From Bothriochloa decipiens (taxonomy: Eukaryota; Streptophyta; Magnoliopsida; Poales; Poaceae), in the NCBI GenBank assembly GCA_023333625.1, contig CM041631.1, positions 57,295,671-57,359,670 of the forward strand: a stretch of 64,000 nucleotides of DNA, in the 5' to 3' direction. Position 1 is the first letter of the stretch. Every line of letters starts with the position of its first letter. Both the position numbers and the translations under genes were made by a program. Below, piece after piece: positions 44,307 to 55,588 of the stretch. The notes under the pieces are model-generated. The model did not search any database. It was not told where the DNA came from and saw only the letters and a list, made by a program, of their open reading frames with translations.

Positions 44307-45290
44307 CTAGGGATAGAAGCGACGTAGCTGGTCGATGTTCCATGCGTTGTTGAAGATTTCACCTTTGTCGTTAGCGAGCTTGTAGGTTCCGGGCTTCAAC
44401 ACCTCTGCTACGATGAAGGGGCCTTCCCACGGTGGAGTTAACTTGTGCCGGCCCTTATTACTCTATCGCCGTCGTAGGACGAGGTCGCCCACTCGAAGGT
44501 CCCTTTTGCGCACATGCTTGTCGTGGTAGCGTCGAAGCTTCTGCATGTATCTTGCGGAGTTGAGGAGGGCCATGTTTCGAGCTTCTTCGAGTTGGTCGAC
44601 GGCGTTTGTGAGGGCTTCTTCGTTCGTCTGCTCGTTGTAGGCTTTTAATCGAGGGGACCCGTATTCGAGGTCGATGGGGAGGATGGCCTCAGACCCGTAG
44701 ACCATGAAGAACGGGGTAAATCCTGTGGCTCGACTGGGTGTTGTCCTTAGGCTCCACAGGACCGAGGGCAGCTCGATGGCCCACTTCTTGCCGTGCTTGT
44801 TAAGGCGGTTGAAGATTCTTGGCTTGAGTCCCTGCAAAATCATGCCATTGGCGCGCTCGACCTGGCCATTAGTTCGAGGATGAGCAACCGCGGACCAGTT
44901 CACGTGGATGTGATGGCGATCGCAGAAATCCAAAAACTTCTTGCCAGTGAACTGTGTGCCGTTGTCAGTGATGATGACGTTCGGGACTCCGAAGCGATAA
45001 ATGATGTCGGTGAAGAACTCGACCGCCCGCTCAGAGCGGATATTGCCGATAGGCCGGGCCTCGATCCACTTGGTAAACTTGTCGATGGCAACGAACAGGT
45101 GGGTGAAGCCTCCAGTTGTCCTTTTGAGGGGACCAGCGAGGTCGAGCCCCCATACGGTGAACGGCCATGTGAGGGGGATCATTTGCAAAGCATGCACAGG
45201 GAGGTGCGTCTGCTTGGCATAGAACTGGCACCCCTCACATGAGCGGACGAGGCTGATGGCGTCAGAGACAGCGGTCGGCCAGTAAAAGCC
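44307..45290 (-). pseudogene. Gypsy Pol: integrase
   Basis: Follows RNase H in the same frame after a TAA at 45,291. Visible are the zinc region end (VRSCEGCQFYAKQ), the catalytic core (WGLDLAGPL, FVAIDKFTKWIEA, IITDNGTQFTGKKF, NGQVERANGMILQGL) with the D, D and E positions, and the C-terminal RHYDKHVRKRDLRVGDLVL. A TAG at 44,463 interrupts the last 50 or so codons, which end LRRFYP at 44,307. It would insert the cDNA; it is inactive because of the stops. Confidence 0.9.
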
Positions 45291-46847
45291 TTATCGGAAA
45301 GCATTCCCAACGAGGGTCCTAGGCGCAGCATGATGACCGCAAGCCCCCGAGTGTGGGTCGTTGAGTAACCTTCTGCCTTCCTCGATGGTGATGCAACGCT
45401 GCAAAACTCCGGTCGGGCTCCGCCGATAGAGCTCCTTGTCTGGACCAAAGAGGACGTAGGTTTTGGCCCTTCGCGTAATGCGTCGAGCCTCGTTCCGGTC
45501 GTCTGGCAGCTCCCCTTGAGTAAGGTATTCGAGGAAGAGCTTACGCCAATCGGCTTCGTCGCTTGTTCGAGGGGAAGATACCTCAAGGTCCATGACCTCG
45601 GCCCTGGTCGAGGGGGCTTGGGTTGGTTGAGGCTCGACCCCCTTGGACGGATGTTCGTATTCACCCGCAAAGTCAACTGATGGCTTGTAGAGATCTTTTG
45701 CGAAGACGTCGGGTGGCACGGTGCCTCGGGTTGATGCGATCTTTGCGAGCTCATCCGCTGCCTCATTGTAGCGTCGAGCAATGTGGGTTAATTCGAGGCC
45801 GTAGAATTTGTCTTCCAATTTGCGGACCTCTTGATAGTACGCTTCCATTTTAGGTTCGCGGCAGCTCGAAGCCTTCATGACTTGATCAATGACTAACTGC
45901 GAGTCGCCATGAGCTTGGAGGCGTCGAACCCCGAGCTCGATAGCGATGCGTAGTCCGGTCACGAGCGCCTAGTACTCCGTGATGTTGTTCGAGGCTGCAA
46001 AGTGGAGTCGAATTACGTAACGCATGTGAACCCCGAGGGGCGAGATGAAGAGCAGGCCCGCGCCCGCTCCCGTTTTCATCATCGACCCATCAAAGTACAT
46101 GGTCCATAGTTCGGCCTGGATCTGTACGGGCGGTAGTTGAGCGTTGGTCCATTCGGTCACGAAATCCGCCAGCACCTGCGACTTGATGGCCTTTCGCGGT
46201 GCGAAAGTGAGGGTCTCGCCCATGAGCTCGACTGCCCACTTAGCGATTCTCCCTGTGACCTCCCGATTCTGGATTATCTCCCCGAGGGGGAAGGACGAGA
46301 CCACGGTTATCGGGTGGCTTTGGAAGTAATGTTGGAGTTTGCGCCGCGTAAGGACTAGAGCATACAACAGCTTCTGAATCTGAGGGTAGCGGGCCTTGGT
46401 CTCTAAGAGTACTTCACTGACGAAGTAGACTGGCCTTTGAACGGGCAGGGTGTGCCCTTCTTCTGCCCTCTCGACCACTATAGCTGCACTGACCACCTGG
46501 GTGGTTGCGGCGACATAGAGGAGGAGGGGCTTGGCCGGATGAGGAGGTACTAGGATCGGGGGTGAGGCTAGCGTAGACTTAAGCTTTGAGAGGGCTTCCT
46601 CGGCTTCGAGGGTCCATTCGAAGTGCTCCGATTTCTTCAAAAGGCGGTAGAGGGGCAACGCCTTCCCCCGAGATGGGAGATGAAGTGGCTCAGGGCTGCC
46701 AGGCATCCTGTGACCCTCTGAACGCCTTTGAGGTCTCGAATGGGCCCCATCTTGATGATCGCCGAGATCTTCTCCGGGTTGGCCTCGATGCCACGCTGAG
46801 AGACTATGTACCCTAAGAGCATGCCTCGGGGGACGCCGAAGACACAC
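45291..46847 (-). pseudogene. Gypsy Pol: RNase H and archaeal-type RNase H-like region
   Basis: Reading in a frame shifted relative to RT (slip near 46,660). First part: RT thumb/RNase H (KKSEHFEWTLEAEEALSKLK, PVYFVSEVLLETKARYPQIQ). Second part: TMYFDGSMMKTGAGAGLLFI and, after a TAG at 45,969, LRIAIELGVRRLQAHGDSQL, the extra RNase H of Tat-type elements. It continues to GHHAAPRTLVGNAFR before the TAA at 45,291. Confidence 0.85.
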
Positions 46848-47533
46848 TTCTCAGGGTTCAGCTTGATGCTCTTCGCCCGGAGGCATTTGAACGCGGCATC
46901 GAGGTCAGAGACGAGATCCTCGACTTTTTTGGTCTTGACCACGATGTCGTCGACATAGGCCTCGACCGTCGAGCCGATGTGTTCTCCGAAAACGTGGAGC
47001 ATGCACCGCTGGTACGTTGCCACGGCGATTCGAAGGCCGAAGGGCATAGTAATATAGCAGTACATGCCGAAGGGGGTGATGAAGGAAGTCACGAGCTGGT
47101 CGGACTCCTTCATCCGGATCTGATGGTAGTCAGAATAGGCATCGAGAAAGGAGAGGGTCTCACATCCCGCCGTCGAGTCAACGATTTGATCGATGCGTGG
47201 CAAGGGAAATGGAACTTTAGGACATGCTTTATTCAAGCCGGTGTAATCTACACACATCCTATATTTCCCATTTTTCTTTTTGACTATTATAGGGTTAGCC
47301 AACCACTCGGGATGGTGGACTTCCTTGATAAATCCGGCCGCCAAGAGCTTGTTGACTTCTTCCCCGATGATCCTGCGCTTCTCCTCGTCGAAGCGGCGCA
47401 GGCGTTGCTTCACCGGCTTAGACCCGGGGCGGATCTCCAAGGCGTGCTCGGCGACTTCCCTCGGTATGCCCGGCATATCCGAGGGACTCCACGCAAACAT
47501 GTCGGCGTTCGCGCAGAGAAATTCGACGAGCAC
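46637..47533 (-). pseudogene. Gypsy Pol: reverse transcriptase
   Basis: Contains the RT fingers/palm (HHPEWLANPIIVKKKNGKYR, MCVDYTGLNKACPKVPFPLP, FLDAYSDYHQIRM) and the catalytic YVDDIVVK at about 46,957-46,934. It is in frame with the upstream gag-protease, separated only by a TAG at 47,540-47,542. The frame is lost near 46,660 before RNase H. It copies element RNA into cDNA. Confidence 0.9.
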
Positions 47534-47539
47534 TGCTTC

Positions 47540-48258
47540 CTATTTGGCGTCGAGGGAGGTGCTGATGAGCAGCGCCTTCCCCTCGGAGCAACTCGGGTGG
47601 AGGGGGATCTTCTTCGTGTCCTCGGCAGGCTCGAAGCCGCCGGCATGTCGCTTGGGTTCGGGGATCTCGTCGACGAGGGCCTCGAGGGTGGCTGCAAGCA
47701 TCGCCGTCTCCTCGAGGGCTTCTGCGTGTTCGACGCACTCGACGTCGCAGTCATATGCGTGCTCGAAGGAGGGGCCGACGGTGATGATGCCATTGGGGCC
47801 CGGCATCTTGAGCTTGAGATAAGTGTAGTTGGGAACTGCCATGAACTTGGCATAGCCCGGTCGCCCAATGATCGCACGGTATGTGCCTCGGAACGGGACT
47901 ACCTCGAACGTGAGGGTCTCCTTTCGGAAGTTTGCGGGAGTACCGAAATACACCGATAAGTCGATGCACCCGATGGGAATAGCCTTTTTGCCTGGCACGA
48001 CGCCGTGGAAGCCCCCAGCACTGAGTTTCAGCTTTTCCCTTGGGATTCCGAGAAGGTCGAGGGTCTCGGAGTAGATGATGTTGAGGCTGCTGCCTCCGTC
48101 CATCAAGACCTTGGAGAAGCGGGTGTTGACGATGACAGGGTCGACAACAAGCGGGTAGAGCCCCGAGTTCAGGATGTGGTCCGGATGGTCATCACGGTCG
48201 AACGTGATAGCCATCTCGGACCAGTCCAAGAATCGAGGGGTGGCGACTTGAGTGGAGA
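47540..48258 (-). pseudogene. Gypsy aspartic protease
   Basis: The C-terminal half of the gag-pro frame. Active-site motif VLMDGGSSLNIIYSE at about 48,109-48,065, followed by GLYPLV.. and the flap-like IIGRPGYAKFMAVPNYTYLK. DGGS replaces the usual DTG/DSG, as is common in Tat elements. The frame ends at a TAG at 47,540. Confidence 0.85.
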
Positions 48259-50246
48259 ATACCTCCCGACGCTCCCTCTTACGCTGTCGAGGGGTGAGCC
48301 GGGCGGTAGGTCCCCCGTAGATCATGTAGCAGTCCTGCACCTCGGGGAACCCATCAACCTTGTCGTCATTCTTGTCGTCGGGCTCTTTCTTTTCCTCTTC
48401 CTTCCCTCGAACCGTACCCCCGAAATGCCTTTTGAGCATCCGGCAGTTTTCAAGGGTGTGATTGGCCTGGCCCTTGTGATATGGGCACGGTTTCTTGAGC
48501 ATCTCGTCGAAGAGGCCCTTTTTGGGAGGGCCTCGAGGCTTCTTGCGCTCGACAGCCGCCACGAGGTCATCGTCGGGGGCGTCTTCGTGCTTGCCTCGTG
48601 GGTTCTTCTTCTTCTTCTTGCCCCCTTTCTTGCCGCTCTGGTTCAAACCCTCGGGGTTGGCCGCCTTGGCTTGCGTTTGGCCTTTGCCACCGTCGAAGAA
48701 GGCGCCGACGACCTCTTCTCCGGCGGCAAAGATGGCCACGATGTCCATCAATTCGTCGGCGGTCTTTGGGGGAGCACGCCCGAGCTCCTGGACCAGTTCC
48801 TTGTAGGTGGTCCCGGCAATGAAAGCCAGGATCACCTCTTTGTCGGTGACGTGGGGAAGCTCAATGCGCTGCTTGGAGAAACGTCGAGTAAAGTCGCGGA
48901 GGGATTCCCCGGGCTTCTGTCTGTAGCCTCGGAGTTCCCACCTGTTGCCCGAGCGCACATAGGTGCCCTTGAAGTTCCCCTCGAAAACCCTGACCAGGTC
49001 GGACCAGTCATAGATTTGGTTAGGGGGAAGCTCCTCAAGCCACCGTCGTGCAGTGTCGGAGAGAAAGAGTGGGAGTTGTCGAATGATGGCGCTGTCGTTG
49101 CGGGCCCTACCAAGCTGGCACGCCAGCTTGAAGTCGGCAAGCCAGAGCTTAGGCTTTGTCTCACCGTCGTATTTGACGAGACTTGTCGGGGGTCTGAAGG
49201 GGCTAGGCAGCGGCGTGCTGCGAATCGCACGGCTGAAGACTCGAGGTCCCGGCGGATCCGGGGATCGACGTCGGTCCTCGTCGCTGTCGTAGCATCCGCC
49301 CCAATGAGCGTTGTAGCCTCGCGCCTCGGCGTCACCGCACTTGCGTCTGCGGTGTTCGTTGATGTCGTGACGTGCATCGCGGGGCTCGCGGTTGTCACGA
49401 ACGCGATCGTGGTCCGGGACCGCCCCCTTCGAGCGGGGGGAGTCTACCGGCTAGGTCGAGGCCTGCCTCTCATGCCGCGAGGGTTCGTGGTGTTGCCCTG
49501 AGGCAGCACCTCGACACCTCAAGGCAGAACTTTTGGCCTACTGGATGGCGGCCACCTCGAGAAGGCCCTGGATCTCCTGTTGGACTCGTTGGGCTTCAGG
49601 ATTCGAGGGGGCCGGCATGTTGCGGAGAAGCATGGTTGCCGCGATGACATTTTGGCTGGCTCGATTGAAGATGGGACGTGTAACCGTATTCGCGCCCACA
49701 ATCTGCCGCTGAACTTGCCGCGCTCGAGCCCAAGCCCCTCCGCCTGGGGGATTCTGATTGTCTTGCTCGAGGGTACGCTCGAGCTGGCGCAGTCGGTCTT
49801 TGTCTTCGTCGAGTTTGGCTCGAAGCTCCCGGACCTGCGCGAGCTGGGCGGCGAGCGCCCTACGAATCATACGGTTCATTGGTCGCGGCAGGGGGCCCTC
49901 CCTCTTGTCCCGCCAGGAGGAGGGGCCCACCTATTGCAGCCGGTGGTGTGGACGTCTCTGCGGGATCGGCGTCGTCGTCGCCCGACGCGGTGACTATGTC
50001 GACGTGGAAACACTCTCGCGTGGGATCATAGTAGCTGGGGTCGTAGTCAGAATCGGAGTGGAGCAGGCAAGGCACGATGGTCCGCCCAAATTGTTCCACT
50101 TCCAGCCACCTTCGAAGCGCGCGAGGGCAGGCGCCGCTTGGGCGAGGGTTAATCGGGCGTTCGGGGGCCAGTACCGGCACCTCCCGGCGCGCTGCTGCGC
50201 GTGGGGGGGTCCGGTCTGTTCCCTGTCCGCTCTGAAACCCAAGCAC
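48259..50246 (-). pseudogene. Gypsy Gag
   Basis: Open without stop from 49,450 into protease. It contains KYDGETKPKLWLADFKLACQ, LFLSDTARRWLEELPP and LRDFTRRFSKQRIELPHVTD (capsid region), then a lysine-rich tract and a CX2HX9HX4C-like metal-binding motif (CPYHKGQANHTLENC). The N-terminal coiled-coil portion (ALAAQLAQVRELRAKLDEDK) is in the same frame but cut by stops at 49,451 and 49,538, and a further N-terminal piece (49,860-50,246) is in another frame. It would form the particle shell; this copy is broken. Confidence 0.8.
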
Positions 50247-50733
50247 ACGATAGTCGAGTATGTCGAAGCGGCATTGTCGAGCCCAAATGGCAGTGCCGGT
50301 CGGGCGGCAAACTGCTCATGGGGCAAGAGAGCCGTAGACGTGAGGGGCGCGTTCGCCTGGGGAGAAGCGTTCAACCCTGGCGAGCGCTGCCCCACGTCGG
50401 GCCTTACGCGTAGTCGTGGGAGGCTCCTGGCCAGAGAGCTCAAGTCATCCGTCAAAGACGAGGAGGGTGTGACGACCGTGGTGGCACGGCGGCGCCGCCC
50501 GCCCTGCGATCCACGTCTCCTTCTTGATTGGGAAGCGTGGTGGTGAGGACGACGCGGGGCTCCTCGCGGAGTCCCTGAAGCGCCCCCGCTTGGGTGCCCG
50601 ATTGAGAGCAGGACCATGTCATGGCTCGTGCCGAGCGACATGAACTCCAGACTCCCAAACCAGATCACCGAGCCGAAAGGGAGCGATGATACGAAGTCCG
50701 CCATCCGGACGAAGCGGTTTGACACACAGGAGG

Positions 50734-50751
50734 CCCCTACCTGGCGCGCCA
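50734..50751 (-). other. Primer-binding site of the gypsy element
   Basis: The minus strand reads TGGCGCGCCAGGTAGGGG, 2 bp from the 5' LTR edge. This PBS is typical of Tat elements of grasses as I remember it. Confidence 0.8.
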
Positions 50752-50753
50752 AC

Positions 50754-51999
50754 TGTCGGCGTTAGGAACCCGGGGGTGTCCTAAGCCAACGAGTAAACGT
50801 ATGTGTGTGTAACCCGTTTGGATGGTGATGCAAGAAGAACACAGCGATTTATCCTGGTTTGGGCAAAGAGGGCCCTACGTCCAGCGGGGGGAGAAGATTT
50901 GTATTATCTTGCACCTAAGTGCTTGTACAGGGGTAATATAAGCGAAGGAGAGAATTCGAGGGGGGTCGAGTATAGAGCGAAAGAGTTATTCAGTCTAGGA
51001 GTCTGCCTAGGCGTGTGTTCGATTGTTCGTGAGATCGTTGTTTTGGGGTCGGTTCTCCCCTTTTTTCCTATTGGGTCTCCTGGCGTCCCCTTTTATAGGC
51101 CAAGGGGAGGCACAGGGGTACAGATATCCTGGTTCGATGACGCCGTGGTGACGTCGCAGGTCGTGGCGGTCAACTCGAGGCCTCTGCAGAGACGTGTGCT
51201 GAGCATGGCTTATTCTGTAGCAGCGTGGCTCGGAGTTGACAGGCGTCCTTCGGAGACGTGGAGACGTGGTTGCTGACCGGTGAAAGACGCGATCCCCTGT
51301 AGTGGACGTGCGAGTTTCTGTTGGGGTCGCATCGGGAGTTGTTGGCGCAACTTTCGAAGTCGATGTAGGTTGACCGGAGGGCGTCGATGCGTACTTGAGG
51401 CCCAGTCGACGGGTAGCCTCGAGCGTAGTGGTTGAGCGGATAAGATTGAATTTAGGGAATTCGATGTCGGTTGTTTGTCGCGTAGCGCGTCGAAGGGGGC
51501 CTCGAGCTGCCTAACAGCGCTGAGTACGGCGTAATAGTGCCGTGCAGACCGATGCACGTCCTCAGTATGGGCGGTAAAGCGGGATTCGACCGCTGTACGG
51601 ACCACTATGCGGACACTGTAGCCATACGATTTGACGAGGTTAGGTTTGCATCAGATGCGCTATCGGACGCACCTGGAGTTGGTGGATCGAGGGGGGCTCG
51701 ATCCTTGTCGTATCGAGGCGTCCGTCCCGCCGGGGCCTCGACACTTGACGCGGGGTCCCCCCTCGAGTGATCATCGGCTGGTGACGTCAGTGATTTGTCG
51801 GGGGTTGCGGCAGAAGTTAAGTACTCTGTTGTGGGCTGGCCCAGTGTGTATTTGCCGGTGGGCCTGGTGGGTCGAGGATGTACGGTCTGGTCTTTGCACG
51901 TATTTTTTCGAGGGTCCCGTGAGATTAATCTGAGGGTAAACTCGGGGTTCAACCGAAAACAAACAAGGTTTATGGTACCGCTTCTTTCAGTAACCGACA
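50754..51999 (-). repeat. 5' LTR of the gypsy element
   Basis: TGTCGG..CCGACA ends; minus-strand TATAAAA at 51,091-51,097. Differences from the 3' LTR are scattered single bases and a few 1-bp indels. Confidence 0.95.
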
Positions 52000-52004
52000 A
52001 GTTG

Positions 52005-55000
52005 CAACAAAGATCAAACTATCCAGGTTTGCGAGCTGCAACTGCAAGTCACATGCGCACAACAAATGGCAAGTATTAGAGTGTTAGATAGCCGGCAGCA
52101 CAACAGAGTTCAAGAAGGAGCAAATGAATAGGTTGGATTGCTGCCCGGAAAATGATCCACTCGTTTTGATATATACAAGTTTTTTTTTTACAACATGTTA
52201 TAAACGGTTAGGAAGTGAGCAACCAATAAGCCCACTAGTTCTATCCTATTAGACCAGCTAAGAGCAAGTTCCAGGACGTGCTAGCTACATAACGTTCTTC
52301 TGTATTCACAACACCACACCACTATTTCTGATTTCCGATTCAGGAATATTCACTACACTATTTACAACACCACACCACCAGGCACTAGCAGAACAGCACA
52401 TTTGTAAAGGTGTATGTACAACACATTGTGTGGTTGGCAGTCCAGCTGTGGATTGCTGCAACAAAGCAAAATTGTATTTGGCGCTATCATATGGTTGTCT
52501 TCACAATGGTGCTGACATAGATAGCCAAAAGTCTCTCATAACAAGGTTGTAGTTACTGTTGTCCAGAATACTGAGGAATGGAAGTTGGGTATATCACGCA
52601 ATAGCCATCCACTACGCAGCTTCTGAGCTTATTTCAGTTCAAACCTTTTCAATAAATGCAATGTCGGCGCGGGGGGGAGGGGGAAGTGGACTACAGTTGT
52701 TACCCAGAAATATTAGGATGTACTCCAAATTTCCCTATTCAAGCAGCCTCCTAATAAGTAGTTCTAATTCTGAACCAGGTAAATATCATGTAAACAAAAT
52801 GAAATAGGAAGCTATTTACTTAGAATAAAACAATAGGAAACCTCAGAGGTTAATGTGACAACACATAAATAATTTTAGATACATGCAACATTTGCAACGT
52901 ACAGAGTATAGATATCCATTCATTAGTCATAATAAGCATACAAGGGATAAAAGGACCCTTGGAAACAAAAAAAAGTAACCAGTAATAACTTTCTACTAAG
53001 GCTGAAAAGGTATCCTTATATATATAGGATTAATATCATTTTTCGAAACAAGGTAGCATAATGCAAATCATCAAGTTGGGCAACTGCATTAATTTCAGAA
53101 ACTAATGCCAGAACCTGTCAGCTTCTCCCCAAACAAACTAGCCATTCTGATAACCATGTTTACATATCATCATCTGTGGAAATATCAAATTAATTACAAG
53201 TAATGCACTATGGGTTGTGACATTAGTTGCGATACCAGTATACCATGGCCAAAAAATACAGGAATAATTACTTACCTGCCAGTCTTGGACCATTCACTAA
53301 TAATGGCATTAGTAAAGGTTTAGGACGCGTCAGATTTAGGCCCAAACATCTTTTGTTTTGCCATCCAACTGAGGCCTCCCAACTTTGCAGTACAAAACTA
53401 CCAATTCCATGCTAATTTTCTCTTCAGATTCAACAGTACAGATGTAACCATTAGACATAGCAAAACTTTTCAAGTTTTTTTTTTTAAAAAAATACAAGGG
53501 TTCGATAAAAAAAAGGATGTATGCAAAAGGCAGAGATGTAGCGATGTAGTGTACATAATATCAGGGTGCACAATGAGCTCTTTAGCAAAGGATAAGCAAT
53601 TCTTATCCTTTTTACAGTAACCTGCCAATTTCAGACAATTATATTATGACTTGGGGCCAAATTAAAGTACTCCACTGCAGTCTAAAGAGAAATTTGAAGC
53701 TACATATATATGGCACTTACGAAGCATCAACATCCTAGTTAGAAGTCAGGACATTCACTATGTACTTCTACCACAAAAGTGTTCTGCTATGTTCTAGTAC
53801 CTCATCAGTGGTCTATGTGGATATCAACAGATTTGCAGACGGACTGTTTGAGCAAGAACAAAAGACCTGCTACATGCAAATGCCACCCACACATGTAGAG
53901 CTTTATTATTTGCATATGTAGACCAGAGCACTAAGATATCATTCAATCCTAGATCAGGTACAGACCTCAGTCATGTTTAGTGAATCCAGCAAAGCTGTAT
54001 TGATTAACTTTTTACTATATAAACACAACAATTGAAACTAAAGTCAAGAAAACAAGTGGTACTGTAAGGAATTATTTGCTATAGCTCAGTAGAATACATT
54101 CATGATTCACACTTTCTACACGACAGCTGAAGCAAATGCAAGTAACCCGCAGCAACAACCAATCTCAACGATTAAAATGTGACAAAGCTCTGAGAGTCTC
54201 AGTTCAAACATTTAAGACATGACCTCCGCTACATGTGGAAGATAATTGCTCTTTCGGGCATAAATAAACACATACAGCATCAAGAAACACAAATTTAGTC
54301 AGCAACTGCTCACTAATAAAGGCCGAGAAAAAGGAATCGCATATATAAGATGGAGACATCATTCTGGAAACTCAAAGGGTGGCATTTCAAACTCATATAA
54401 CTGATAACTTGGATGTGTTGAGCAGCTCGAACTAGTCAAATTTCAGAGGCAGAGACTTATTATTTATGCGCAGGCAATGATGCTTGAAGGCCTGGAACAC
54501 TAAGACCTAAGCTAAACAAAACAAAGAGACACTGGAGGTCTTCTGAATCACCTTCTGCATTTTTGTCAAACTTTTGTGTGGACTGGAGCAATAGGGTTGA
54601 GCACTGCTAATGTCTGAGGCCATTATTGAACACTCAGTTTAATACTAATAACCTGGCAACAATTTCACGTCCTTTAAATGAAAAAACAAATATGGTCATC
54701 TCTATAGCTCGGGTAAGTGCTAAAGTAGATCCAAACAATCAGTATCTACAAGCAAGTCCTTTGAACGAAGTTGCCTATTAGAAGGTTCAGGTTATTGTTC
54801 AGCAACATAAACGAGAAATTTTGGTTCTGGCTATTGATGTTACTGTAAGCTTCCAATTTCAAACTGTTACCATTACAACATATGCAAGACCAAAGAAAGA
54901 TAATTTACTGTAAATAATAATTACTCACTACTACGGCAGTGAAAAAGGAATCAACTGAAGCATATAACATATCATCAAAATTCTAAATTATTCAACTTGG

Positions 55001-55189
55001 GCAACTCCATTCATACTAATATAACTAGCATAAAATACATTAGATAAATGTCTCAGCATGATTGCATAGTTAAGACCAAAAGCATAAAAAGGAACACATC
55101 TAAGCAGAGACAGAACATCTCACCCATGTTCACTACAATCTAACCAAGTTGATAGCTGCTCCATGGTTAGAGCATACAGTCATACACAT
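52005..55189 (-). repeat. 3' flank unit of F-box copy B
   Basis: Noncoding. Blocks in 54,060-55,189 parallel 29,150-31,420 downstream of copy A (CATATATAAGATGGAGACAT at 54,341; ACTTATTATTTATGCGCAGG; AAGACCAAAAGCATAAAAAG at 55,072 versus 31,307). No other gene is recognised. 52,005-53,900 has no assigned counterpart. Confidence 0.65.
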
Positions 55190-55588
55190 TCAGTCCTTAT
55201 TTGTGAGCGCCAATGACTCTGAGAAATAGTGGATATAAGGAACGATTCTCCCCACCAAAATTTCCCTTACTGTGGCAACAACACTCACTTCCTTACTGTC
55301 CATGTCATATGCTATCACCAGTCTGTCCAAGCGCTGATGAAAGAAAACCACATTGCAATATGGATGGATGACAACGATGTTAAAGTCCCACAAGCCGGCT
55401 GTCATTCTTCCAAAGAGCCTAAGAAAGCTCACGGTATCCTTCAATACCCATTCTTGTGTATCATAATCCTGAAGGACCAGATGGACAGTTCATAGCTCTA
55501 CACTTGTCTAGAACCATGAGCATCCAAATCTCGATTGATGTAATGCAGGCGTCCTTGGGATTGACCAATATAAGGAACACTATGCCAA

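Larger units (their letters stand above)
37412..52004 (-). mobile_element. Ty3-gypsy Tat-lineage retrotransposon (14.6 kb) with antisense gene
   Basis: Two nearly identical LTRs (37,417-38,664 and 50,754-51,999) are flanked by the direct repeat AGTTG (37,412-37,416; 52,000-52,004), so the insertion is intact at both ends. PBS (50,734-50,751) and polypurine tract (38,665 on) put the element on the minus strand. Gene order gag-protease-RT-RNase H-integrase defines Ty3-gypsy. The long region between integrase and the 3' LTR, with an opposite-strand gene, fits the monocot Tat group (RIRE2/Grande/Cinful type). I counted by eye about 25 differences between the LTRs, many of them C/T or G/A, so the insertion is fairly recent. 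Pol carries several stops. Confidence 0.9.

Noticed and set aside
46979..47959. 326-codon plus-strand open frame opposite RT/protease
   Set aside because: Antisense shadow of conserved pol codons; no independent support, unlike the phase-consistent gene at 39,974-43,555.
48005..49501. 498-codon plus-strand open frame opposite gag
   Set aside because: It mirrors the GC-rich gag-protease frame, has no promoter or splice support, and its product shows no domain. A shadow of gag.
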